Below the pieces are notes generated by a model. That model was not told the origin of the DNA. It did not search any database and was given only the letters and a program-made list of their open reading frames with translations. Below, in pieces: positions 1 through 6,238 of a stretch of DNA of 7,524 nucleotides (its first letter is position 1; every line of letters begins with the position of its first letter). Location of the stretch: positions 1-7,524 of the forward strand of contig JAKADD010000116.1 of assembly GCA_021820825.1 (NCBI GenBank), given 5' to 3'. The DNA comes from Bacillota bacterium. Lineage in GTDB: Bacteria > Bacillota > Bacilli > Alicyclobacillales > SLC66. A program made the position numbers and the translations under genes.

Positions 1-638
1 CTCTTTCCGGGCGCTTCTTCCCGCAGCGTGGCGATCTGCGCATAGTTGACGACGGCGATGAGCAGATTCAGGGCAAACAGGGGATCGTATGCGGCGGGTC
101 CGGTTACCCCTGGTAACAGATGGGGCAAAAATCCACTCAAAATCGATCCGACGCCCATCCCCCAAAATTGCAGCGCGGCATTGAAACTAAACACGGACCC
201 GCGTCTCATGACGGGGATATCCTGGGCAAGCCACGCCATTTCAGCGGGAGCAAACGGCCCTGATGCCCCGTTTGCTCCGCGTCCAAAGCCAAACAGCACG
301 GCCACGAGAATGAGCAGCCAGGCGTTTTGGGTAAACAGGACGGCGCCAGTGCCGAGGACAAGTCCAATCTCATAAATAAGCAGAAATAGCTTGCGTCCAA
401 TCCTGTCGCTGCTTACGCCGACGGCCAGGCTGAGCGCAGCGCCAACAAAACCGCCGCCCATCAGGAGCAAACCGATCTCCGGCGCATTCCATCCGCGCAG
501 GTGCAGATACAGCACGAAATCAACGGCCAGTGCACCTTGGGCGATGCTGCGCAGGAAGCGGGCGGCGATCAGTCTGCGTGTTGTCGGATGCAGGGAACGC
601 CAACCACGCAGTGTGTAAAGCGCGGCGGAGGAAGCCAT
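1..638 (-). CDS. MFS transporter, N-terminal 212 residues (cut by window edge)
   Basis: This is the first half of a major facilitator superfamily transporter in the cytoplasmic membrane; the C-terminal half lies beyond the left edge. The protein starts MASSAALYTLRG and shows about six hydrophobic segments. The MFS loop signature (motif A) is seen at residues 74-83 as GVSSDRIGRK, between the second and third helices. A further conserved patch, FGFGRGANGASGPFAPAEMAWLA, spans about residues 116-138, where the fourth and fifth helices would lie. The ATG at 638 has a modest AAGAGTG ribosome site 7 bases upstream. It lies 101 bases downstream of a MarR repressor gene in the same direction, with no clear promoter between. 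I infer a MarR-controlled efflux pump, but the substrate cannot be read from the sequence. Confidence 0.85.
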   Translation of the reverse strand, partial: MASSAALYTLRGWRSLHPTTRRLIAARFLRSIAQGALAVDFVLYLHLRGWNAPEIGLLLMGGGFVGAALSLAVGVSSDRIGRKLFLLIYEIGLVLGTGAVLFTQNAWLLILVAVLFGFGRGANGASGPFAPAEMAWLAQDIPVMRRGSVFSFNAALQFWGMGVGSILSGFLPHLLPGVTGPAAYDPLFALNLLIAVVNYAQIATLREEAPGK

Positions 639-739
639 ATGTATTCACTCTTTTCAGCACTAGATTGGGATTCTCGCACTGAGTCAGCGCATCAGCGTGT
701 CAGGGCGCGGCAGTGTATGATTGCGTGTTGCTGCGCGGA

Positions 740-1135
740 CTATGCGAGCTTGTCGAGCAGAGTGCGCAGGGTCTGTTTTTCATTGTCGCTCAGCGCGGAT
801 AACACTTCTGCAACGCGGGAATGGTATTCGCCAGCCGCGAGAGCCAGCGCTGTGACTCCAGAGGCCGTCATCTTTACCAGGACGGCGCGCTGGTCGTCGG
901 GATGAGACTGGCGGATCACGTATCCGGACGTCTGCAACTTGTCGACCATCTGTGTGACACCGGGCGACGATAAGCGTACGGTGTCTGCCAGTTCCGAGAT
1001 CGTCCGGTGGTTGTCCTGAAGTGCGAGCAGCAGGCGAAACTGCGGCCGTGACAGGGCGCCATACTGACCGCCCAGCCGTTGCTGCAGAGCCATCAGTGAG
1101 GCCGCGATGCGTTCTGTTTCAACTGGTTCAGCCAC
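740..1135 (-). CDS. MarR-family winged-helix transcriptional repressor
   Basis: This is a 131-residue DNA-binding regulator of the MarR type; such proteins bind as dimers to palindromes and release DNA on binding small phenolic or toxic ligands. The winged helix is visible: an LSRPQFRLLLAL helix at 28-39, TISELADTVRLSSPGVTQMVDKL at 45-67 containing the recognition helix, and the wing with DDQR at 80-83. An in-frame ATG lies upstream at 1162, but the GTG at 1135 is preceded by AGGAGTG with a 9-base spacer, so GTG is the better start. The gene is followed by an MFS transporter on the same strand. Its promoter carries a perfect palindrome over the -35, which implies autoregulation. The ligand is unknown. 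Confidence 0.9.
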   Translation of the reverse strand: MAEPVETERIAASLMALQQRLGGQYGALSRPQFRLLLALQDNHRTISELADTVRLSSPGVTQMVDKLQTSGYVIRQSHPDDQRAVLVKMTASGVTALALAAGEYHSRVAEVLSALSDNEKQTLRTLLDKLA

Positions 1136-1144
1136 GTTGCATAC

Positions 1145-1151
1145 ACTCCTG
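1145..1151 (-). promoter_or_regulatory. Ribosome binding site fixing the MarR GTG start
   Basis: AGGAGTG on the minus strand lies 9 bases before the GTG at 1135. It falls inside the coding region if the upstream ATG at 1162 is used, which argues against that longer form. Confidence 0.7.
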
Positions 1152-1205
1152 AAAAATGACATCGGATGCTGAAGGCCGTCAGACAGCAGTTGCGTGAACC
1201 CGGAT

Positions 1206-1235
1206 ATTGTAGCACAGGATAATTACATAAGTAAA
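1206..1235 (-). promoter_or_regulatory. Sigma-A-like promoter of the MarR-MFS operon
   Basis: On the minus strand, TTTACT (1235-1230) serves as -35 (4 of 6 consensus bases) and TACAAT (1211-1206) as -10 (5 of 6). The spacer is 18 bases and an extended -10 TG precedes TACAAT with one base between. Transcription would begin near 1199 and read into the MarR gene. The -35 is inside the palindrome at 1224-1246. Confidence 0.65.
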
Positions 1236-1246
1236 TAACTTATGTA
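1224..1246. promoter_or_regulatory. Palindromic operator, probable MarR binding site
   Basis: Perfect 9-base arms, TACATAAGT (1224-1232) and ACTTATGTA (1238-1246), are separated by AAATA. Size and AT-rich symmetry fit MarR-type operators. The site covers the -35 of the MarR promoter, so a bound dimer would block polymerase. It also contains the TAA stop codon of the upstream membrane-protein gene (1242-1240). The binding protein is inferred from position, not shown. Confidence 0.7.
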
Positions 1247-1758
1247 TGTGGAGCGCCGCGAAGCAAGGCGGAGTGGTTTCGCAATTCACGCTGGCGATGA
1301 ATCACGAACCATGCCGGGCTGTTGTGGCCCACGATGGCGGTGTGCTGTCCGCTGAACGATGACAGCGTGACCATGGCAAACGCTGAGGTGACAAAGATAA
1401 ACGTCAAACCCGCCATCGATAGATGCAGCGCAATGGATTGCATGCGCACACGGCGACGTTTTGCGTCAAATCGCAAAAAGAAGTAAACGCCAACGGCGTA
1501 GGTAAACACAAAGAATGCGTAACCAGCCGACAGCGACAGTGTGGAGACGGCGTGCACAGTAAAGGCGTTGGCTCCCAGCAGCGCCTGCGCGAGTGAAGCT
1601 GTAAACAGAAGCAGAGTCAGTGTCGCCAGCAATACGTGAGAGACGACAATGGCGAAGGGATACTTGACAAGCGTTCGAAATGTAAACCCAAAGAAGAGAA
1701 GCGCGCCTGAGAGTGAGGTGATCCACAGGCTGAGATACGTCCAGTCAAGCAGTGTCAA
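1240..1758 (-). CDS. Unrecognised four-helix membrane protein
   Basis: I do not recognise the family of this 172-residue protein. Four hydrophobic segments are clear at about 6-27, 33-62, 67-95 and 105-131. The basic loop RFDAKRRRVR (96-105) and the short RTLVK loop (28-32) both fall on the same side, so the positive-inside rule puts the N terminus and the roughly 40-residue tail outside. The tail is rich in histidine and arginine (H139, H145, H154, H162, H171), and H41, H69 and H112 lie in or near helices. The start is TTG at 1758, chosen for AAGGAGG at 1774-1768 with a 9-base spacer. It follows the aldo/keto reductase by 104 bases and may share its transcript. Its stop codon falls inside the MarR operator. 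A redox or haem role is only a thought from the histidines. Confidence 0.75.
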   Translation of the reverse strand: MTLLDWTYLSLWITSLSGALLFFGFTFRTLVKYPFAIVVSHVLLATLTLLLFTASLAQALLGANAFTVHAVSTLSLSAGYAFFVFTYAVGVYFFLRFDAKRRRVRMQSIALHLSMAGLTFIFVTSAFAMVTLSSFSGQHTAIVGHNSPAWFVIHRQRELRNHSALLRGAPHT

Positions 1759-1862
1759 GTGTTACAACCTCCTTCAACGAGAAGCACAACGAGAAGCAGA
1801 CGGCGGCAGACGGTCCAGGACTCCCTGCCATGGCTGCGGAAGCAGTGGCGCGCGCGCATTGA

Positions 1863-2831
1863 CTAGCGATGCGCATCGTAGACGACTGGTTTTGTCCACG
1901 CACGAATCAGCGCGAGTTCATCGTCAGACAGCATTCGCCCGATTGGATCTGGGGATTCCGGAAAATTTGCCGTCTGTGTTCCGGGAGAAGCACTTGTGCT
2001 GGCGCCGATATTGGCAATCAGTTGCTGCAGAGAACTTGCGCCCGGAACAGCGGAGACCACAGCCCTGTGCGACAGCACATACCGAATGGCCGCCTGCGAG
2101 AGTGACTGTCCGTCTGTCACGATCGTCTGCAGTTGCTCGACGATGCGCAGAATATCAGCGCGCGAGTAGGACAGATACCCGTCGTCGCGCACTTTCGCGG
2201 ACGCCCGCTCAGACAGCAGACCCTGAGCGATTGGTCCACGCACGATGGCGCTGACGCCGTGATCCTCAAGCAGCGGCAATACCGTTTCCTCCGGACGCCG
2301 ATCGAGCAGGCTGTATTGGGTCATGACGGACTGGATGCGGGACCGTGCGACATATTCGCGGATCACGTTGGGCCGGATGGATGAGATACCGTATGCACGG
2401 ATCACACCCTGTCGCTGCAACTCCTCAAACGCTTCGATGATCTCATCGACAGGATCGTCCAGTGTTCCGCCATGCAGTTGGTAGAGGTCGATGTAATCAG
2501 TCCGCAGGCGACGCAGACTTTCGTTTACGGCCGTCATGATATACGCTTTGGTCGGACCCCAATGCCAGCCTGCTTTCCCCGGTTCGAAGCGATTGCCAAC
2601 CTTCGTGGCGATGACGGCGTCAGCGCGTCTGCCCTGTAACGCTTCTCCGAGCAACTCTTCATTGCCACCCTGGTGATACAGGTCGGCAGTGTCAAAAAAA
2701 TTGACACCGCGGTCCATGGCCTCGTGGATGAGCTGGATGCCCGCGGCGGATTCAGCGGGGTTTAGAGACATGCAACCAAAGCCGATTTCGCTCACCAGCA
2801 GTGGACTTTGCCCGAGTCGATTGCGTTTCAA
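1863..2831 (-). CDS. Aldo/keto reductase
   Basis: This is a 322-residue NADPH-dependent oxidoreductase of the aldo/keto reductase superfamily, a cytosolic TIM barrel that reduces aldehydes or ketones. The catalytic tetrad is complete: D47 and Y52 in NFFDTADLY, K77 in IATKVGN, and H120 in YIDLYQLHGG. The family opening is also visible (RLGQSPLLVSEIGFGCMSL), as is SVMTQYSLLDRR in the middle, and VPGASSLQQL near the C terminus would form part of the nucleotide phosphate site. Length is typical. The start is TTG at 2831, supported by GAGGAGGG at 2846-2839 with a 7-base spacer. It begins 69 bases after the MFS exporter gene on the same strand, so co-transcription is likely. The substrate is unknown; a detoxification role beside an exporter is inference. 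Confidence 0.92.
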   Translation of the reverse strand: MKRNRLGQSPLLVSEIGFGCMSLNPAESAAGIQLIHEAMDRGVNFFDTADLYHQGGNEELLGEALQGRRADAVIATKVGNRFEPGKAGWHWGPTKAYIMTAVNESLRRLRTDYIDLYQLHGGTLDDPVDEIIEAFEELQRQGVIRAYGISSIRPNVIREYVARSRIQSVMTQYSLLDRRPEETVLPLLEDHGVSAIVRGPIAQGLLSERASAKVRDDGYLSYSRADILRIVEQLQTIVTDGQSLSQAAIRYVLSHRAVVSAVPGASSLQQLIANIGASTSASPGTQTANFPESPDPIGRMLSDDELALIRAWTKPVVYDAHR

Positions 2832-2900
2832 ACGCCTTCCCTCCTCAGCAAAACGATTTTTCTTTAGAATCGATTTGTCGTCGCATGTTCGATGTGCGCT

Positions 2901-4100
2901 TTAATGGGCAGCGCCTGTGCTCGTATGGGCGGTCATGGAGCGTGGCATGAACACGGCAATCAGTGTCGCGACACCTCCGCACAGAGCGATTACCAAGAGG
3001 ATGCCGTCAATGCCGATCCCCCGCCCCAACTGCCCGGAAGCGAAAACGAACATGGCGCCGATTCCGTTGCTGAGGCCTAAAGCGATTCCTGAACCGAGGG
3101 AACGATTTTCCGGAAACGTGTCCTGCCCAATCAATACGGTGACCGATGCGCTAGAAAACAGGGTAATGCCCAGCAAGCCCGCAAAAACCCACAGCAAGGG
3201 GCCTGTGGTCGTCGTCATAAGGGGCAGCAGAATGGCTGACAGCAGGCTGGAAACGACAAGCAGCGGGCGTCGGCCATAACGGTCGGCAAGGTGCCCGCCA
3301 GCGAGATTGCCGATGATGCCGACGACGAGGAGGGTCGTGACGATGGAGGCGCCTGTAACCAGCGAGCCGCCGCTCTTGTGCCATAAAACAGGCATATACG
3401 TCACGACGCCATAACTCATCAGAGACCGCAGACTGGCAAACCCAACCAGAAACAGCAGAGGGGTCATGTGGCTTCTCCAGTGGATGCGCGGAGTTGCATC
3501 GCGTCTGATGGGCAAGCTTGGCGAGCGACGGATGAGAAACGGCACGGTGATGATCGCCGGGATCGCCATCAGCCACAGGAAGGGCAGCCCCAGCGATACA
3601 ACAATCCAACTGGTGAGCATAGGAAAGACTCCCCGCCCAAATTCACCGCCGACAAGAAACCCGGAGAGGCTCAATCCCTGTTGCTTCTGTTTCACGACGG
3701 AACGTACAATGGCCAGGGCCTGGGGATGGAACAGGGCGTTGCCAATGCCAATCATAAATAAAAACAGGACCAGGAGCCACACCGAGTGGCTGAATCCCAG
3801 CAATGCCCCGCCAATGGAACTCACCGCGAGACCTATGATGAACACGCTGCGTCCGCCCACTCGGTCGGACAGTATGCCCGTGATAGGCTGCAAGGCTTGG
3901 CCAATCAGGAGCGCTGCCATCAGTGTTCCCGCTGTGGCTACGGGTTCGTGCAATGCGATCAGGATCGCGGGCAGGATGCCGGGAAGATAATTGGCTGATC
4001 CATCGTTCAGAAAATGCGCCCAACTGAGCAGAGCCAATTGGCCGCGGCTGCCGTTTGACTCGATGGACTTGGGAGGCGACTTCGAAAGTGTGCTGGTCAT
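2901..4100 (-). CDS. MFS exporter, fosmidomycin-resistance (Fsr)-like
   Basis: This is a complete 399-residue major facilitator drug-efflux protein in the cytoplasmic membrane. Residues 29-47 read HFLNDGSANYLPGILPAIL, like the first helix of Fsr-type transporters. Motif A occurs in both halves, as GILSDRVGGR at 75-84 and GGHLADRYGRR at 268-278, and FHPQALAIVR at 125-134 also recalls Fsr. A basic central loop at about 190-212 separates two sets of six helices. An in-frame TTG at 4121 would add seven residues, but it has no ribosome site. The ATG at 4100 has AGAGGG about 10 bases upstream and is preferred. Aldo/keto reductase and membrane-protein genes follow closely. The actual substrate may differ from fosmidomycin. 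Confidence 0.88.
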   Translation of the reverse strand: MTSTLSKSPPKSIESNGSRGQLALLSWAHFLNDGSANYLPGILPAILIALHEPVATAGTLMAALLIGQALQPITGILSDRVGGRSVFIIGLAVSSIGGALLGFSHSVWLLVLFLFMIGIGNALFHPQALAIVRSVVKQKQQGLSLSGFLVGGEFGRGVFPMLTSWIVVSLGLPFLWLMAIPAIITVPFLIRRSPSLPIRRDATPRIHWRSHMTPLLFLVGFASLRSLMSYGVVTYMPVLWHKSGGSLVTGASIVTTLLVVGIIGNLAGGHLADRYGRRPLLVVSSLLSAILLPLMTTTTGPLLWVFAGLLGITLFSSASVTVLIGQDTFPENRSLGSGIALGLSNGIGAMFVFASGQLGRGIGIDGILLVIALCGGVATLIAVFMPRSMTAHTSTGAAH

Positions 4101-4152
4101 GGCTGCGGCGCCCTCTTTCAAAAAACGGATATTAACAACTATTTATGTAAAA

Positions 4153-4180
4153 ATAATAGTGCCCTGACATCGTCTTGCAA
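4153..4180 (-). promoter_or_regulatory. Candidate promoter of the MFS exporter gene
   Basis: On the minus strand, TTGCAA (4180-4175) and TATTAT (4158-4153, 5 of 6) are separated by 16 bases, upstream of the ATG at 4100. Just downstream is TACATAAATAG, whose first seven bases match one arm of the MarR palindrome. It is a pattern match only. Confidence 0.4.
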
Positions 4181-4207
4181 CCGTATCGCGGACGCAGACC
4201 AGCTCCT

Positions 4208-4314
4208 GAAAAGTGTGCTTGCCCTGCCAGGATCGCACCCTGTTCCACTGCTCAGACACGGCTGCGCCAAACTCGCCTCGGAAAAGGGTGCGATCCCGGC
4301 AGGACGAGTTTTTC
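4208..4314 (+). repeat. Palindromic repeat element, copy A
   Basis: This element is about 107 bases with a long stem. The inner arms are 4230-4246 (GGATCGCACCCTGTTCC) and 4280-4296, pairing over 17 positions with one mismatch. The outer arms are GAAAA near 4208 with TTTTTC at 4309-4314, and CCTGCC with GGCAGG. The loop (4247-4279) contains CTGCTCAGACACGGC and a small inner GGC-TGC-GCC hairpin. It matches copy B (5011-5116) in inverted orientation. It is in the gap upstream of the MFS exporter gene. Its family is not recognised; a mobile palindromic element (MITE- or REP-like) or a structured RNA are the options. Confidence 0.8.
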
Positions 4315-4407
4315 ATCTTGCGGATGGCGGTGCGTGAGCGCCACAATTGGCCCGGACAATCATGGTCCATTGGTGACGGAAAACGTGGATCGATCGGGTC
4401 TGCCCCT

Positions 4408-4437
4408 ATTGTACTAAAGATTAGTGGAGTGGTCCAA
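4408..4437 (-). promoter_or_regulatory. Weak second promoter candidate upstream of repeat copy A
   Basis: On the minus strand, TTGGAC (4437-4432) and TACAAT (4413-4408, 5 of 6) are 18 bases apart. If used, it would place repeat copy A in the untranslated leader of the MFS exporter message. The -35 is poor. Confidence 0.25.
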
Positions 4438-4506
4438 GTGAATCTGCTGTATTGGCGAATCGCAAATACTGGCCACCCCTATTATGCGAAACTGGGGGCG
4501 CCACTG

Positions 4507-4980
4507 CTAATTGACGTCGCCGAGGCAGACGATTTTGGCGGGCATTTGAAAACGCATGTCGCGGAGATGTGGCCGCATCGCTTGTGGGTATATCCGATAG
4601 CCTTCAATCGTCGCCAGCGGAAGCCACTCGACTCCTTCCTGACCATCATCCGGCACGGAGCCGCTGGCAGGCGCCAGATGTTGTTGAGGATCCGCGGGGG
4701 TGCAGGCGAACATGATTTCGAGCTGGTGCACGTCTCTGTCAAATGCTGCGTGTTCGTGATGTTTCCCGATGTAATCGCGGATCAGCAGGATGGGTCCGAC
4801 CAGGACATCGAGGTTGGCTTCCTCCATGCATTCACGTTGGACAGCATCTATGAGCGTTTCTCCGACCTCCTGCCCACCTCCGGGCAGGAGATAATAGATG
4901 CCATCGCTATCCCGCTTGCGAATGGCCAGCAGTTGCTCATCATGAATGACAATTGCTTTTGCCGATACTCTGACTGGCAT
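4507..4980 (-). CDS. Nudix hydrolase
   Basis: This is a 157-residue Nudix-fold pyrophosphohydrolase, which cleaves a nucleoside diphosphate linked to another group using bound magnesium. The Nudix box spans about residues 35-57: G35, E41, then R49 E50, and E53 E54 in RECMEEANL. The last consensus glycine is N56, a tolerated change. LLPGGGQEVGET is typical of the family, and EGVEWLPLATIEGYRIYP near the C terminus is the usual closing segment. The same frame stays open upstream through repeat copy B to 5229. I choose ATG 4980 because AGGAGG (4996-4991) lies 10 bases before it and conserved sequence begins there. No promoter is visible in the 27 bases between copy B and the start, so transcription probably comes through the repeat from the zinc-ribbon gene. 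The substrate is unknown. Confidence 0.93.
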   Translation of the reverse strand: MPVRVSAKAIVIHDEQLLAIRKRDSDGIYYLLPGGGQEVGETLIDAVQRECMEEANLDVLVGPILLIRDYIGKHHEHAAFDRDVHQLEIMFACTPADPQQHLAPASGSVPDDGQEGVEWLPLATIEGYRIYPQAMRPHLRDMRFQMPAKIVCLGDVN

Positions 4981-5010
4981 TCGTTGGCTTCCTCCTGATG
5001 GACAGCAGAT

Positions 5011-5116
5011 GAAAAACTCGCCCTGCGGGATCGCAACGTGTTCCGAGGCGAGTTCGGCGTAGCCGTGTCTGAGCAGCGGAACACGTTGCGATCCCACCAG
5101 GGCAGGCGCATTTTTC
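5011..5116 (-). repeat. Palindromic repeat element, copy B
   Basis: This is the inverted-orientation partner of copy A. The inner arms at 5027-5045 (GGGATCGCAACGTGTTCCG) and 5077-5095 are perfect over 19 bp. CCCTGC near 5021 pairs with GCAGGG near 5099-5104, and GAAAAA (5011-5016) with TTTTTC (5111-5116). On the minus strand the 31-base loop (5076-5046) differs from copy A at two positions only and contains CGGC-TAC-GCCG. It begins 16 bases after the zinc-ribbon stop and ends just before the Nudix ribosome site, so it is probably transcribed within a two-gene message. It could act as terminator, stabiliser or mobile element. Confidence 0.82.
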
Positions 5117-5132
5117 GGGAAAAGAGTTAGAG

Positions 5133-5312
5133 TTATTTTTTTGGCGGCTGTTTGTTTTTGTCGCCCATTGGCACTGGTTCGCCGAACTCTCCATGACCGA
5201 CCGAGTATGCAATATATTTCTTCTGGCACACTTTGCAGTAAAAAGTTTCATATTCCGAACTGAAGCCGATCTGTTCCATGTGGCCCTTGTGGCCGCAATG
5301 TGGACATAACAT
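5133..5312 (-). CDS. Small zinc-ribbon protein, 59 residues
   Basis: This is a short protein with two cysteine pairs, CPHC at residues 3-6 and CKVC at 26-29, the pattern of a zinc ribbon binding one zinc ion. Histidines H5, H8 and H11 lie near the first pair. The second half is YIAYSVGHGEFGEPVPMG, followed by a basic proline-lysine tail (DKNKQPPKK). The ATG at 5312 has AGAGGTG (5326-5320) with a 7-base spacer, and the frame ends in TAA at 5133. The ribosome site, cysteine spacing and even composition make it a real gene despite its size. It is divergent from the PepSY gene and is followed by repeat copy B and the Nudix gene. The function is unknown; a small nucleic-acid or protein-binding ribbon is possible. 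Confidence 0.8.
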   Translation of the reverse strand: MLCPHCGHKGHMEQIGFSSEYETFYCKVCQKKYIAYSVGHGEFGEPVPMGDKNKQPPKK

Positions 5313-5337
5313 AATGTCACACCTCTCATCCCTGATA

Positions 5338-5351
5338 TGAGTCTATACTCA
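5338..5351. promoter_or_regulatory. Small inverted repeat in the divergent gap
   Basis: TGAGT and ACTCA arms are separated by CTAT, upstream of the zinc-ribbon gene and between the divergent starts at 5312 and 5470. It could be an operator. Arms of five bases occur by chance, so this is weak. Confidence 0.2.
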
Positions 5352-5469
5352 CACTCCCAGTATACAACGAACTGGATTACAACAGGAGGTCATTTTTCTG
5401 GTGTTCAGGGAAACTGCATGCAGGGGCACTATACTGGCTCCATACCAAATAAAGGAGACGGTGATACCG

Positions 5470-6174
5470 ATGAAATTAGCAATTCATACGACACGCAAGT
5501 CTGTATGGTTTGCAAGTTTCCTTATCGTGTTGACGACTGTCGCCGCGGTTGCTGTTCCTGCATTTGCACAGACATCCGTGTCCCGGACACAGGCCGACCA
5601 GATCGCTCTATAATCCGTTCCGGGCAGCACTCTGATACACACGTCGGCCGATACGATGAAAGGCGCTCCCGTTTGGGATATTCATGTGTCCTCGGCGGGA
5701 AAAGTATGGGACGTGAAGGTAAGTGTGTCCGACGGTACGGTGCTCCTCAAGCGACTTTCCAACGAAAAGCAGTCTTCAGCAAACATTGGCTCTAACTCGC
5801 GAGACTCCTCGCCGGATCTCACCGGACATTCGAAATCCGCCGAGTCTCACGACAAACAGGATAAAAAGAATCAACAGAATAAAAAGAATCAAGAGGATCA
5901 TGGCCGGGGTGTTTCATACGCGCCAGCATCCGTTGGAGGCGTGGTGTTCGGCCAGAAACTGACCACGGTTCCCGTTGTATACCAGGTCTATGTAAATCAG
6001 GCGCTGGCCAAGGTTGGTGGAACGCTGAAGTGGGTGAAGTTCAGCCATAAAGGCAAGACCGACATCCAGATGAACATCAAAATTCACAAGGCTTCCGGAG
6101 GCGCCACCAAGGTGAAGGATGTGTTCAACGCCGCGAATCAACTGGCGCCACAATCTACATCCAGCGACCGTTAA
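5470..6174 (+). pseudogene. Secreted PepSY-domain protein broken by one in-frame stop
   Basis: The frame codes for 234 positions with a single TAA at codon 48 (5611-5613). Residues 1-33 are a clear signal peptide: basic MKLAIHTTRK, a hydrophobic core, then AFA before QT. A PepSY domain follows at about 37-95: SRTQADQIAL, the stop, SVPGSTLIHTSADTMKGAPVWDIHVSS, then KVWDVKVSVSDGTVL. The domain continues in the same frame directly across the stop, so this is one gene, changed by a single base (for example CAA or AAA to TAA). A polar Ser/Asp/Lys/Asn linker with a short tandem repeat leads to a C-terminal region from about 152 that I do not recognise. ATG 5470 has AAAGGAG 12 bases upstream. Restart at ATG 5656 lacks a ribosome site. 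Recent decay, sequencing error and readthrough are the options. Confidence 0.8.
5857..5892 (+). repeat. Two 18-base tandem repeats in the PepSY gene linker
   Basis: CAGGATAAAAAGAATCAA at 5857-5874 is followed at once by CAGAATAAAAAGAATCAA at 5875-5892, with one base different. They encode QDKKNQ and QNKKNQ in the hydrophilic linker. In-frame expansion of a spacer is the simple reading. Confidence 0.8.
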
Positions 6175-6197
6175 TCATGCGGATGGGGTCGGAGTAA

Positions 6198-6218
6198 ATC
6201 CGCCGCAATTTGGCGGAT
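6198..6218 (+). terminator. Small hairpin after the PepSY gene
   Basis: ATCCGCC (6198-6204) pairs with GGCGGAT (6212-6218) across a 7-base loop, 24 bases after the PepSY stop, followed by a short TGTTTTG. It is plausible as a weak intrinsic terminator; the T tract is poor. Confidence 0.4.
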
Positions 6219-6238
6219 GATGTTTTGCGCGACACGCG

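Larger units (their letters stand above)
4101..4506. other. 406-base gap without a gene between Nudix and MFS exporter
   Basis: The gap holds the MFS exporter promoter candidate (4153-4180), repeat copy A (4208-4314) and a second possible minus-strand promoter at 4408-4437. The rest, 4318-4407 and 4438-4506, shows nothing I can support. Open frames that cross it lack ribosome sites and run antisense into the Nudix gene. Confidence 0.6.

Noticed and set aside
1759..1862. Possible terminator or promoter between the aldo/keto reductase and membrane-protein genes
   Set aside because: No stem with a T tract and no convincing -35/-10 pair is seen.
4213..4998. A 261-residue plus-strand open frame antisense to the Nudix gene
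   Set aside because: It has no ribosome site at its start, runs through repeat copy A and opposes a gene with an intact Nudix box, so it is a shadow.
4208..5116. Integron attC sites or a CRISPR array as explanation of the palindromes
   Set aside because: No GTTRRRY-type core sites, no integrase, and only two copies in inverted orientation separated by a gene; not regular repeats with spacers.
4507..5229. A 240-residue minus-strand reading that extends the Nudix protein upstream
   Set aside because: The extra 83 residues are translations of repeat copy B and of the zinc-ribbon gene in the wrong frame, and a strong AGGAGG precedes the ATG at 4980.
5430..5435. TATACT as -10 of the PepSY gene
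   Set aside because: No acceptable -35 at a normal spacing (the nearest, TTCAGG, is 20 bases away), so no promoter is called.
5401..5469. A longer PepSY start at GTG 5401, which has AGGAGG 11 bases upstream
   Set aside because: It would place 23 residues before a typical signal peptide. The ATG at 5470 with AAAGGAG fits an exported protein better, though the spacing of 12 is long.
5337..5795. A 152-residue cysteine-rich plus-strand frame
   Set aside because: It overlaps the signal peptide and PepSY domain in another frame, has no ribosome site and has a composition typical of a shifted frame.
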